DNA of 53,780 bases from an uncultured Alphaproteobacteria bacterium. Lineage in GTDB: Bacteria > Pseudomonadota > Alphaproteobacteria > Caulobacterales > Parvularculaceae. A program made the translations under genes and the position numbers. Positions 24,966 to 34,024 of the stretch are shown here, piece by piece. The notes beneath the pieces were generated by a model. It saw only the letters and a list, made by a program, of their open reading frames with translations, was not told the DNA's origin and ran no database searches. Location of the stretch: the NCBI GenBank assembly GCA_937895955.1, contig CALAZI010000098.1, positions 1 through 53,780 on the forward strand, written 5' to 3'. Within the stretch, counting starts at the first letter, position 1. Each line of letters starts with the position of its first letter.

Positions 24966-27671
24966 TTAAAGGCCTGATTTCGGGGCTTCGGCGAGAACCG
25001 CCAGAAGGCGCTTTTCGATCGCCGCCTGCGTCCGCTTGTCCGTGATTTTCTCGCCGTCCTCGGTTTGAAGGTAAAATGCGTCGACGGCCCGTTCGCCATA
25101 GGTCGCAATATGCGCGGATCTGATCTGGACGCCGAGATCGGACAATTTTGACGTCAGATGATAGAGAAGACCCGGCCTGTCTTTCCCCTCGGCCTCGACG
25201 ACAAGCGCTTCATCGGAAGCGCTTTCATCGATCCGCACGTCAGGAGGCACCGTGAAAATGGCGCGGCGATCGCCAATGCGGCGAGCGAGGCTTGGCGGCG
25301 CAGCAGGCGCGGCCCGCGCCGCTTCCAACAGCGCGGCATGAAGAGACCGCACAAATCCGGCGAGCGCGTCGCCCTCCTGGCTTTCCGGCGGGCGTACAAG
25401 AAATACGTCGATGATCTTGCCGTCATCAAGCGTCAAGGCGTGGACATTCATGACGCCGCCGCCGATGCCGGCGATTGCGCCGGCGAAATCCGCGAGCAGT
25501 CCGCGCCGGTCGCTCGTGTAGACGATCGCCTCAACACCGGTGTCGCGAATCGACGCGGCGACGCCGCATCCCTCGACATTTCGAGCCAGTTCGGCGGCGC
25601 GCGCGAAGGCGTGCGGATCGATCATCGCCAAAGCCGCATCGGACAATCGTCGCATGAAAGCCGCCCGTTCCGATTTGGGCCAGTCCGCCAGCGCGGATTC
25701 CGCTTCCTTGCGCGTCTTGTCGGCGCGCTCTTTCATCCAGTCGGCGAGCGCCTGATCGCCGCCTTCCATCCACGCCGAAGCGCCGAAATAAAGCGCGGAA
25801 ATCTGCTTGCGCGTCCATTCATCCCACGCCTCGTCGCTTACCGCGCGCAAATGACAAATGGTGAGCACGAGGAGCAGGTCGAGCCGCTTTCTCGACCCGA
25901 CGGCGACAGCGAACTCCCTGATCGCGCGCGCCTCGCCCAGATTGCGGCGGTGAGCGACGCCGACCATAAACAAGGGACGCGCTGCGCACCAGGCGATATC
26001 CGCAGCAACAGCGTTTTCGGCGCGTAGGCGGCGCGCAACGCGGTTCGCAAGCGCTTCGACGCTTTCAGCATTGTCCTCCTTCAACGACCATGCCGACTGA
26101 TGAAGCAATGTCGATATATAATAGGGAGACGGATCAGGTTCTTTCTTCAATATGCCTGTTGCTATCGGGTGAGCGTGCGCCAGGTCTCCATTTTTAATTC
26201 GGGTCAGAACGCCGATCGCCTGAAAAACATGCTCTTCCATCGAGTATCGTCGGTAGAGGCCGTATTCCACCCGCCCGGTCATGCGCCCGATTGAGGGAAC
26301 GAACTTCCCAAGCAATCCTGTTTCAGACATCACCCGAAGCAGCTTGATGGGATCTTTCGCGGTTGAAATTGACGCCACGAACAGTTTCGCGATTTCAGGA
26401 TCGCGCCTGACTTCGCTGGTGATGGTTATCGCCGTTTTTGAGATCAAATCGAGCGCATCGGGATGAAAATCGATATCAGGCCGCTTGGCGAATGCGCGGA
26501 AATAGCGGAAAAGATCAGCCGGATTTCGCGTGGCGGCGGCAGCGCTTGCAAAATCGAGCCGGCCGTTCTTGATCTTCAGATTGACGCGACTTCCGACCTC
26601 ATCCGAGGCGAGCGCTTTCGGCAACGGCGTCGGCGCCCGATCTAAAAGCTTGGCGTTTTCTTCCTCCAGCCGCGCCCAAAAAATGCGCGTCAGGCGACCG
26701 ATCTCCATCGCGTTGAGAAAATAATGCTTCATCATCCGCTCTGCGGCGGACATGTCGGCGCGATCGGCGTAGCCAAGGCGTTCAGCCAAAGCCGGCTGAA
26801 TGTCAAACGTCAGCCGTTCGTCCGGTCTTCCGCGCAAATCATGAAGATGAACGCGCAGCGACAGTAAAAACCGTTCTGCCTTTCGCAGCGACTCGGCGTC
26901 CTCGGGCCGGAATATGGCGCCGCGTTTCGGCGCCGCGCTAAGCGCGCGCCCATAAAGGGCGCGATAAATCCATCCGATGACGTGGATGTCGCGAAGACCG
27001 CCCTTTCCTTCTTTAAGGTCCGGTTCCGACAAATAGCGCGACTGATTCGAATCGTCGTGCCGCGCTTCTTGCTCTTCGCGTTTCGCTTTGACAAATTTTG
27101 ACTTGAGGCGACGACGCAATGCATCAAATTTCGATGCGAAGTCCTTGAACGCCTTCTGGTCGCCCGTGATCAACCGCGCATCAAGAAAAGCGGTCATCGC
27201 CGTCATATCCGCCGATGCGAGCTTTACGGCGGAAGATGCGGTGTGAACACCGTGCCCTACTTTCAACCCCGCATCCCACAACGGATAGAGGATCGCATTG
27301 GCGACCGATTTGAGCTCGTCTTCGCTGAGACCTGAATGAAGAATGAGCAGGTCAATATCCGAGAGCGGCGCCAATTTTCCGCGGCCGTATCCGCCGGTCG
27401 CCGCAACCGCAATCTTCGCTTTTGTCGGCGCTTCCTTAATCGCCTGCTCGGCTATCGTCGATATTGCTTCGTCCATCAGCTGCGACAAGCGCATCGCAAT
27501 AATATCGCCCCGCGCATAATTCGAAAGCAGCGCTCGCCGCGATTCATTCAGCGCCTTCTTGAGCGCGAGGCCGACAGCGCCGAAGCTTTGGCCGGATCGG
27601 TCTTTCTCAATGGAGTCGGCAAGGCTCGCCGCAACGGCGCCCGCCTTCAGAATCGATCCCGTCTCACTCAA
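24966..27671 (-). CDS. glnD: PII uridylyltransferase GlnD with degenerate HD domain
   Basis: A 901-residue GlnD. The nucleotidyltransferase site is intact: GGYGRGKLAPLSDIDLL (93-109, with D105 and D107). The EGKGGLRD segment (221-228) and two C-terminal ACT domains (about 733-780 and 828-880) are also present. The HD phosphohydrolase domain that should remove UMP from PII is altered. The first His survives in SMEEH (H481), but the usual HDxxKGRGGDHS is HQSAWSLKEDNAES (524-537), the following His-containing helix reads CAARPLFM, and the ADI-type motif reads LTICHLRA. The metal ligands are therefore mostly gone. The start appears to be TTG at 27671, as a stop lies just upstream in frame. It probably uridylylates PII; the removing activity is doubtful. 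Confidence 0.95.
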   Translation of the reverse strand: MSETGSILKAGAVAASLADSIEKDRSGQSFGAVGLALKKALNESRRALLSNYARGDIIAMRLSQLMDEAISTIAEQAIKEAPTKAKIAVAATGGYGRGKLAPLSDIDLLILHSGLSEDELKSVANAILYPLWDAGLKVGHGVHTASSAVKLASADMTAMTAFLDARLITGDQKAFKDFASKFDALRRRLKSKFVKAKREEQEARHDDSNQSRYLSEPDLKEGKGGLRDIHVIGWIYRALYGRALSAAPKRGAIFRPEDAESLRKAERFLLSLRVHLHDLRGRPDERLTFDIQPALAERLGYADRADMSAAERMMKHYFLNAMEIGRLTRIFWARLEEENAKLLDRAPTPLPKALASDEVGSRVNLKIKNGRLDFASAAAATRNPADLFRYFRAFAKRPDIDFHPDALDLISKTAITITSEVRRDPEIAKLFVASISTAKDPIKLLRVMSETGLLGKFVPSIGRMTGRVEYGLYRRYSMEEHVFQAIGVLTRIKNGDLAHAHPIATGILKKEPDPSPYYISTLLHQSAWSLKEDNAESVEALANRVARRLRAENAVAADIAWCAARPLFMVGVAHRRNLGEARAIREFAVAVGSRKRLDLLLVLTICHLRAVSDEAWDEWTRKQISALYFGASAWMEGGDQALADWMKERADKTRKEAESALADWPKSERAAFMRRLSDAALAMIDPHAFARAAELARNVEGCGVAASIRDTGVEAIVYTSDRRGLLADFAGAIAGIGGGVMNVHALTLDDGKIIDVFLVRPPESQEGDALAGFVRSLHAALLEAARAAPAAPPSLARRIGDRRAIFTVPPDVRIDESASDEALVVEAEGKDRPGLLYHLTSKLSDLGVQIRSAHIATYGERAVDAFYLQTEDGEKITDKRTQAAIEKRLLAVLAEAPKSGL

Positions 27672-27731
27672 TTTCCCGACCCGCCGTCATCGTGGAGCGC
27701 AAACCCGTCCCGCCTTTTTGCGCCGCACAAA

Positions 27732-30476
27732 TCAATCAGTTTCAAAAAGGGATTTCAATCGGTAAAGCATATTGAGCGCTTCGCGCGGCGAGAGCGCGTC
27801 GGGATTAATGTCAGCCAATGCTTCGCGAAGAGGGTCGGGTTCCGCCCCTTCCGCCTGCGGCTCTGGCGCAATGGCGAAAAGCGGCAATTCGTCAATTGCG
27901 CCCGTCCTGCTTCCGCCGGCCTCCAGTCGTTTCAAAATGTCATTGGCGCGTGTGATGACGTCCGCAGGCAGCCCCGCAAGTCGGGCGACGGCGACGCCGT
28001 AAGAACGGTCGGCCGGGCCCTGTCCGACTTCATGCAGAAATACGACATCGCCCTTATATTCTTTGACGCGCATCGACACGTTCTCAAGGCGTGGCAACCT
28101 TTCCGACAAGGCGGTCAGCTCATGATAGTGCGTCGCGAACAATCCCCGGCAGCGACATTTGTCATGCAGATGCTCGACCGCCGCCCATGCGATAGACATC
28201 CCGTCAAAAGTCGATGTGCCGCGACCAATTTCATCCAGCACGACGAGCGAACGCTCGCTCGCCTGATTAAGGATTGCGGCGGTTTCGATCATCTCGACCA
28301 TAAATGTCGATCGTCCGCGCGCAATATCGTCAGACGCCCCGACGCGCGAGAAGACGCGATCGGCGACGCCGATATGCGCCGCCTCCGCCGGAACAAAGCC
28401 GCCCGCCTGAGCAAGAATAGCGATCAACGCATTCTGGCGCAGGAAGGTGGATTTCCCGGCCATATTAGGGCCGGTGACGAGCCACAGCTTCGCCTTGCGC
28501 GCATCGCCAAGAAGGCAGTCATTAGCGATGAATTTTTCGCCTCCGGCGCGCCGCGATGCGGCCTCGACGACGGGGTGGCGGCCGCGCCTGACGTCAAAAA
28601 CAAGCGAATCGTCGACACGCGGCCGCACATAATCGTCCTCCGCCGCCAGCTTCGCGAATGACTGCGCAATATCGATTGAAGCCGCCGCATCAGCGGCCGC
28701 GGCGATGTCGTCTGTTCTATCAATGATCGCCGCGGCTAAGTCGGCGAAAATTTCCTGCTCGCGCGCAAGCGCCTCATCGCGCGCCCGCGCGATGCGCGCA
28801 TCAAGGTCTGCGAGCTCGCCGGTCGTGAAGCGGACGGCGCTGGCAAGCGTTTGTCGATGAATGAAAAGCGCCGCATGCTCTTCAGACGTCAAAACGTCGC
28901 CTGACGAGGGCGGCGTTTCAACAAAATAGCCGAGCACATTGTTGTGGCGAATTTTGAGCGCCTTGACGCCCGTCGTCTGCCGGTACTGCGCTTCAAGACC
29001 GGCGATCACGCGCCGCGATTCATCGCGCAGCGCTATCGTCGCGTCGAGACCCGGATCGTAACCTTTCGCGATGAACCCGCCGTCGCGCGCCAGCAGCGGC
29101 AATTCCGCCGCAAGGCTTTCCGTTAAAAGCCGGATCAAAGATGAAAAGCCGCCTGCGCTGCGCGCCTCAAGGGCGATCGACGCCGCCGACAATTCAGCGC
29201 CGCACTCGTGATGCGAAAGCTGTCCCGCGACTGCGCGCGCGACCGAAAGTCCGTCCCGGATGGCGCCGAGATCGCGCGGCCCGCCGCGCGACAGCGAAAG
29301 GCGCGACAAGGCGCGTTGCATATCCGGCATCGCCCGCAAGGAGGCGCGAATATCTTCCGCCAATCGCCGCGCGCCGGTAAAAAATGCAATCGTATCAAGA
29401 CGCGCATTGATCGCCTCGGGATCAGTAAGCGGCGCAGAAAGACGCCGCGCAAGCATACGCGCGCCTGGGCCGGTCACTGTTCGGTCGACAGCGGCGAGAA
29501 GCGATCCGTTTCGCCCGCCCGACTGCGCCTTGACGATTTCAAGCGAAGCACCCGTCGTCGCGTCGATCAGCATGTGGGCGCCGATCTCGGCGCGTTTCGG
29601 CGGGCGAAGCGCCGGCATGCGTCCGACCTGTGTCAGTTCGATATAGCCGAGTAACCCGCCAAGCGCCGCGAAATCGGCGCGCGAAAAGCCGCCGAAGGCG
29701 TCTGATGATGCGACGCGGAATACGTCCAGAAGCCGCCGCTCTCCGGTGCGGGAATCAAATGAAAGAGACGGCAAATGTGACAGGCGTGCGGATCGCCTGA
29801 CGCCGTCGAGAACCACGCGCCATTGCATGTTCGCTTCATTGATCTCGGGCGCGACAAGCTCGACGAACGGCAAAACCGAAAAGTCAGCAGCAAAAGAATC
29901 AAGACTGGTTGAGCGGACAGTGACTTCGCCTGTTGAAATGTCAGCCGCCGCAAGCGCCGCCTCGCCGCCGCCCAATATGGCGAGCGCGCCGAGGAAATTT
30001 CCTTCGCGCGCTTCTAAAAGAGATTCTTCCGTGATCGTGCCCGGCGTGACGAGTCGCACGATTTCCCTCCGCACGACCGATTTCGATCCGCGTTTTTTCG
30101 CCACGACCGGATCTTCGGTCTGTTCGCAAATCGCAACCGAAAAGCCGGCGCGGATCAATCGAGCCAGATAGGATTCGTAGGAGTGATAGGGAACGCCGCA
30201 CATCGGGATGTCAGCGCCGGCGTGCTTGCCTCTTTTCGTCAACGTGATGTCAAGCGCCGCAGACGCCTTGATCGCATCATCGAAAAACAACTCGTAAAAG
30301 TCGCCCATTCGATAAAAAAGCAGGGCGTCGCCAGCCTTTTCGCGAATCTCTGAATATTGCGCCATCATAGGCGTTGCGTCCGCCGGAATGTCGTTTGCGG
30401 CGCGAATGGCTGGCGATATCGGCGATGAAGCGTCCACGGGACTCATGCGTAGGGCGGCATTCGAATTTCGCTCCAT
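27732..30476 (-). CDS. mutS: DNA mismatch repair protein MutS
   Basis: A 914-residue MutS. The mismatch-reading F-x-E is F60 and E62 in MGDFYELF, preceded by TPMMAQY. The ATPase domain has Walker A GPNMAGKST, the DDIARGRSTFMVEM signature loop, DEIGRGTSTFDG (Walker B region) and FATHYHEL. The protein binds mismatches and recruits MutL. The first ATG gives a 35-residue polar tail before the conserved start; M11 (ATG 30446) is also possible. It is the first gene of the minus-strand mutS-glnD-murJ-trpS series and is divergent from the metallopeptidase gene, 79 nt away. Confidence 0.97.
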   Translation of the reverse strand: MERNSNAALRMSPVDASSPISPAIRAANDIPADATPMMAQYSEIREKAGDALLFYRMGDFYELFFDDAIKASAALDITLTKRGKHAGADIPMCGVPYHSYESYLARLIRAGFSVAICEQTEDPVVAKKRGSKSVVRREIVRLVTPGTITEESLLEAREGNFLGALAILGGGEAALAAADISTGEVTVRSTSLDSFAADFSVLPFVELVAPEINEANMQWRVVLDGVRRSARLSHLPSLSFDSRTGERRLLDVFRVASSDAFGGFSRADFAALGGLLGYIELTQVGRMPALRPPKRAEIGAHMLIDATTGASLEIVKAQSGGRNGSLLAAVDRTVTGPGARMLARRLSAPLTDPEAINARLDTIAFFTGARRLAEDIRASLRAMPDMQRALSRLSLSRGGPRDLGAIRDGLSVARAVAGQLSHHECGAELSAASIALEARSAGGFSSLIRLLTESLAAELPLLARDGGFIAKGYDPGLDATIALRDESRRVIAGLEAQYRQTTGVKALKIRHNNVLGYFVETPPSSGDVLTSEEHAALFIHRQTLASAVRFTTGELADLDARIARARDEALAREQEIFADLAAAIIDRTDDIAAAADAAASIDIAQSFAKLAAEDDYVRPRVDDSLVFDVRRGRHPVVEAASRRAGGEKFIANDCLLGDARKAKLWLVTGPNMAGKSTFLRQNALIAILAQAGGFVPAEAAHIGVADRVFSRVGASDDIARGRSTFMVEMIETAAILNQASERSLVVLDEIGRGTSTFDGMSIAWAAVEHLHDKCRCRGLFATHYHELTALSERLPRLENVSMRVKEYKGDVVFLHEVGQGPADRSYGVAVARLAGLPADVITRANDILKRLEAGGSRTGAIDELPLFAIAPEPQAEGAEPDPLREALADINPDALSPREALNMLYRLKSLFETD

Positions 30477-30555
30477 TTAGCGGAGTTGCGCGCAAGAGTC
30501 GAAGGTCGCCGAAGGGGCTTGATATGCGCCGATATTTCGTGACGATGCGCGCTGC

Positions 30556-31284
30556 ATGACGACCCGAACCGCCCCCCAGCCTTTGCTGACAACGATCGAC
30601 CTCGGCGATCGGACGGCGCCCCTTACCGCGCGAGTCAACCGGCGCGCCCGACGTCTTATCATTACCGTTGATTCGGTTGCCGGCCGGGTCATCGTCACCG
30701 CCCCTTCAAAGCGAGCCATCCCGGAAGCGATCGACTTTGCGCGGACCCGGTCATCCTGGATTAAGAGCCAGCTGTCCGAAGCGTTAGGCGCGCGGCCGTT
30801 CATCAGCGGGTCCGCCTTTCCGCTGCGCGGGCGATCGACTGAAATCGTCCAATCCGGCGCGACGCGAAGCGCGGTGCGGCTTGACGGGGAACGCCTGTTT
30901 GTCGGCGGCGATGAGGTTCACATAAATCGCCGCGTGACCGATTGGCTCAAGAGACAGGCGCGGGCGGCAGTCACGGAGCGCGTCGATTTCTACGCCGGAG
31001 CGCTCAATCGCAAGCGCGGCGCGATCTCCATTCGCGACACCCGGTCACGCTGGGGCTCGTGCGCCGCCGACGGCTCATTATCCTTTTCCTGGCGCCTGAT
31101 TCTCGCCCCGCCGGCGATCCTTGATTATGTCGCCGCCCATGAATGCGCGCATCTGGTCTATTTAAACCATTCGCCCGCTTTCTGGCGGCTGCTGCGGGAG
31201 CTGGGGGTCGACGCGGGCGGCGCGCGCGACTGGTTCTCCGCAAACGGTTCGGACCTTTACGCTTACGGCGCGCTAGCGGCCTAG
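30556..31284 (+). CDS. YgjP-like zinc metallopeptidase (DUF45 type)
   Basis: A 242-residue protein of the YgjP/SprT-like metallopeptidase group. The zinc motif is H195-E196-C-A-H199 in AAHECAHLVYLNHS, with H205 as probable third ligand. The preceding RDTRSRWGSCAADGSLSFSWRLILAPPAILDYVAAHE is the strongest family signature (WGSC). The N-terminal half has the basic RRARRLIITVDS region. It is soluble with no signal peptide. The cellular substrate of this family is not firmly known. Its TAG stop shares CTAG with the convergent PBP1A stop (31281-31284). Confidence 0.88.
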   Translation: MTTRTAPQPLLTTIDLGDRTAPLTARVNRRARRLIITVDSVAGRVIVTAPSKRAIPEAIDFARTRSSWIKSQLSEALGARPFISGSAFPLRGRSTEIVQSGATRSAVRLDGERLFVGGDEVHINRRVTDWLKRQARAAVTERVDFYAGALNRKRGAISIRDTRSRWGSCAADGSLSFSWRLILAPPAILDYVAAHECAHLVYLNHSPAFWRLLRELGVDAGGARDWFSANGSDLYAYGALAA

Positions 31285-33188
31285 TAGGCTGTTGACGGCG
31301 CGACCTCGTCGGCCCGTTCCAGCGGCGACAAAAGAGGCGGCGCTTCGACGGGAGGCGGCCGAACGCTCAAGGCGCGCTCCATAATCTCACGCCAGATGAT
31401 GGCGGGCGCGCCGCCGCCGGTAAGATCGCCCATCGACGTGTTGTCGTCGCGGCCGACCCAGACGACGCACACATACCCGCCGGCATGGCCTACGAACCAG
31501 GCGTCGCGGCTATTCTGGGAAGTGCCGGTTTTGCCGCGCGCCTGAAATCGGGACAGGCGCGCCTCTTTTCCCGTGCCCCAGTCAACGACCGATGCGAGCA
31601 TGTCGTTAAGAGCGGCGATACTGGCTTCAGCGGCGGCGGTTTCGAAATAAATCGACCGGCGACGATAGATCTCTTCACCGTCGCTGAAATCGATTCGCGA
31701 AACGGCGTGCGGCTGTATGCGATACCCGCCGTTGACGAGCGGCGCATAAGCGGCGGCGAGGTCGACCGGCGAGACGGCGTCAACGCCAAGAGCAAGCGCC
31801 GGGCCTTGATTGAGCGCGCCTGTAAATCCCATTCTTTTCGCAACGATGCGCACCGCGCCGCGGCCAATTTTTTCCTGCAACCGTACGGTTGCGCCGTTGA
31901 GGGATCGCGCCAGTCCCTCGCGCAGCGTCACGGCGCCGTAATATTTGCCCTTGTAATTCGACGGCGACCATTTGCCGACCGTAATGGGCGAATCTTCGAT
32001 CATATCATCCGGACTGGCGCCGAGCTCTAGCGCAGCGAGAAAGACGAAAGGCTTAAAGGCGGAACCCGGCTGGCGGCGCGCATTCGCAGCGCGGTTGAAC
32101 TGGGAAATGCGATAGTCGCGCCCGCCCGCCATCGCCTTAACCCCGCCCTCGCCGTCAAGAATGACAGCGGCTATTTCCAGGGACTGGTCGAGCTCGGCGA
32201 GCGCCGATCCCGCAAGAAGGCCCATTTCGAGCGCGTCCTGCAGCGCCGGATCGAAGGTCGTCTTGATAAGCAGGTCGCCGTCGGCGCCTTTCGCGGCATG
32301 GCGCGCTTCGGTCATGACGTAATCGACGAAATAGGGCGCCCCGGCGAAACGCGAGGCGCCGATCCGCACCGGCGAACGATAGGCGTACTCGGCTTGCTCC
32401 CGCGTGATGAATCCCGCATCGAGCATCGCGTCGACAACAAGGCGCGCGCGCTGTCCCGCATCGGCCGGATTGCGATCGGGCGCGTAATGAGTCGGCGCTT
32501 TCAACAGGCCGGCAAGCACGGCCGCCTCGGGCAAGGCGAGATTGCGCGCCGGCTTGCCGAAATAACGATAGCTCGCGGCGTCGATGCCGTATGCGCCGGC
32601 GCCGAAATAGACCCGATTGAGATAAAGAGTGAGAATTTCGTCTTTAGTGAAACGCTGCTCCAGCCAAAGAGCGAGAAAAAATTCCTGGACCTTTCGCTTC
32701 ACTGTCCGGTCTGACGACAGAAAAAGGTTTTTCGCGAGCTGCTGCGTGAGCGTCGAACCGCCTTGCCTGACTTCGCCCTCTTTCACATTCACCAGCAGCG
32801 CACGCGCAAGCGACAGCGGATTGACGCCGACATGGTGATAAAAGTTTCTGTCCTCGACGGCGAGAACGGCTCGCGGAACGAACGCTGGAAGCTCAGCAAG
32901 GCGTACAGGCAGTCCGTGGCTTTGCCCATGCACGGCGATCGGCGAGCCGTCAGCGGCTGCGATGGTCTGGCGCGGGGCGGCATTCGCCCGCCACAGCTGG
33001 TCTGTATCTGGGAGATCGCGCGTGAAATGGACGATGACCGCTGCGAACGCGATCGCCCCAGCGAACACATAGACCCCGGCGTCGGCGAAGTTTCGCGCCA
33101 GCCGGACGAAAGGGCTCGCACGCCGTGACCTTTTTCGCCGTCGGCGCGGCGGCGCCGAACGACGAACGCTTTTCCGCGATCTCGCCAT
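31281..33188 (-). CDS. Penicillin-binding protein 1A family (bifunctional PBP)
   Basis: A 635-residue class A PBP. A short basic cytoplasmic tail (residues 1-30) and one membrane helix (about 36-55) precede the GT51 glycosyltransferase, with catalytic E112 in VEDRNFYHH and the GGSTLTQQLAKN motif at 143-154. The transpeptidase has SxxK at S376/K379 (PGSAFKPF), SxN at S429-N431 and KTGT at 553-556, so both activities look intact. It polymerises and cross-links peptidoglycan in the periplasm. At 635 residues it is shorter than E. coli PBP1a (about 850) and fits the small alphaproteobacterial form. It is divergent from a tetR gene. Confidence 0.94.
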   Translation of the reverse strand: MARSRKSVRRSAPPRRRRKRSRRASPFVRLARNFADAGVYVFAGAIAFAAVIVHFTRDLPDTDQLWRANAAPRQTIAAADGSPIAVHGQSHGLPVRLAELPAFVPRAVLAVEDRNFYHHVGVNPLSLARALLVNVKEGEVRQGGSTLTQQLAKNLFLSSDRTVKRKVQEFFLALWLEQRFTKDEILTLYLNRVYFGAGAYGIDAASYRYFGKPARNLALPEAAVLAGLLKAPTHYAPDRNPADAGQRARLVVDAMLDAGFITREQAEYAYRSPVRIGASRFAGAPYFVDYVMTEARHAAKGADGDLLIKTTFDPALQDALEMGLLAGSALAELDQSLEIAAVILDGEGGVKAMAGGRDYRISQFNRAANARRQPGSAFKPFVFLAALELGASPDDMIEDSPITVGKWSPSNYKGKYYGAVTLREGLARSLNGATVRLQEKIGRGAVRIVAKRMGFTGALNQGPALALGVDAVSPVDLAAAYAPLVNGGYRIQPHAVSRIDFSDGEEIYRRRSIYFETAAAEASIAALNDMLASVVDWGTGKEARLSRFQARGKTGTSQNSRDAWFVGHAGGYVCVVWVGRDDNTSMGDLTGGGAPAIIWREIMERALSVRPPPVEAPPLLSPLERADEVAPSTAY

Positions 33189-33216
33189 TCGTCGACAGTC
33201 CGCCCGCCATCGTTAA

Positions 33217-33230
33217 CGATTCGTGAATCG
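33217..33230. promoter_or_regulatory. Inverted repeat CGATTC-GT-GAATCG between PBP1A and tetR
   Basis: A perfect 6-2-6 palindrome in the 119 bp divergent gap, 29 nt upstream of the PBP1A ATG and 78 nt upstream of the tetR GTG. Position and symmetry fit an operator of the adjacent TetR protein; there is only one copy, so this is weak. Confidence 0.35.
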
Positions 33231-33307
33231 CGCCTTCACGCGCCTTGTGCGCGACCGGCGGAAGGCCGTAATCTCGGCTGGCACGGCAGACCGAGGGCGA
33301 TTTAATC

Positions 33308-33934
33308 GTGTTGATTTCACTGGCGAAAACGCCGCCGCCGACACGCGACTCGAAGGAAGAGGCGATCATCGAGGCCGCGCGCACGACGTTCCTCGCTAAC
33401 GGCTATGACGGCGCAAGCATGGACGAAATCGCGCTTGCCGCCGGCGTCTCCAAGCGCACGGTCTACAATCGATTCCGGTCTAAAGAAGAGCTCTTCGCGG
33501 CGGCGATCGACGAAATGTGCCGCCGCATTCTTCCAGTCGACATGGCGGCGATCGAAGCGAGCCGCACCACGGAACAATTCGTCAATGAGATGGCGCACGC
33601 CTTCCTGCGCGGCGTGCTCGAGCCGGATGCTTTGGCGTTGCGCCGCATCGCCGCTTTCGAGGCGGGTCGCAATGCAGCTCTCGGGCGCACTTATCTTGAA
33701 CACGGGCCGGCTTATATGGCGGCGACTTTTGCGCCGGCGCTCGAACGAGCCGCCAAGCGCGAAGGCATCAAAATCGACGATGTGGAGACCGCAATATACC
33801 AACTGGGCGCGCTGATTTCCGAGCCGCTTTATACCGAGATGCTGCTCGGCGCGACGCCTGAGAACCTTGATGCTGCGATAGACACGCAGATCGCGTCGGG
33901 ACTTGAGGCGTTTTGGCGCATCTACGGGAAATAG
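33308..33934 (+). CDS. TetR/AcrR-family transcriptional regulator
   Basis: A 208-residue repressor. The DNA-binding domain is typical: AIIEAARTTFLANGYDGASMDEIALAAGVSKRTVYNRFRSKEELF. The C-terminal helices (ALRRIAAFEAG to ALISEPLYTEMLLG) resemble the AefR-type ligand domain. The start is GTG. It is divergent from PBP1A and has no obvious transporter or enzyme partner next to it on the same strand; the convergent ompA-type gene lies downstream. The target and ligand are unknown. Confidence 0.88.
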   Translation: MLISLAKTPPPTRDSKEEAIIEAARTTFLANGYDGASMDEIALAAGVSKRTVYNRFRSKEELFAAAIDEMCRRILPVDMAAIEASRTTEQFVNEMAHAFLRGVLEPDALALRRIAAFEAGRNAALGRTYLEHGPAYMAATFAPALERAAKREGIKIDDVETAIYQLGALISEPLYTEMLLGATPENLDAAIDTQIASGLEAFWRIYGK

Positions 33935-33965
33935 AGCCGTCGCCTTCCAAGCTTGAAGCATGACG

Positions 33966-33998
33966 AAAAAAAGCCGGCGCAGCTTTCGCTGCGCCGGC
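33966..33998 (-). terminator. Rho-independent terminator of the OmpA-family gene
   Basis: An 11-bp perfect stem GCCGGCGCAGC/GCTGCGCCGGC (33973-33983 with 33988-33998) with a 4-nt loop, followed on the minus strand by seven U residues (complement of 33966-33972). It lies 27 nt past the stop of the gene at 34025. The plus strand lacks a U tract, so it serves the minus-strand gene. Confidence 0.92.
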
Positions 33999-34024
33999 CA
34001 TAAATGTTACCGCAGTCGATCAGC

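Noticed and set aside
27336..28661. Open frame of 441 codons on the plus strand
   Set aside because: It covers the junction of glnD and mutS on the opposite strand. Its translation is Arg-rich and shows no domain.
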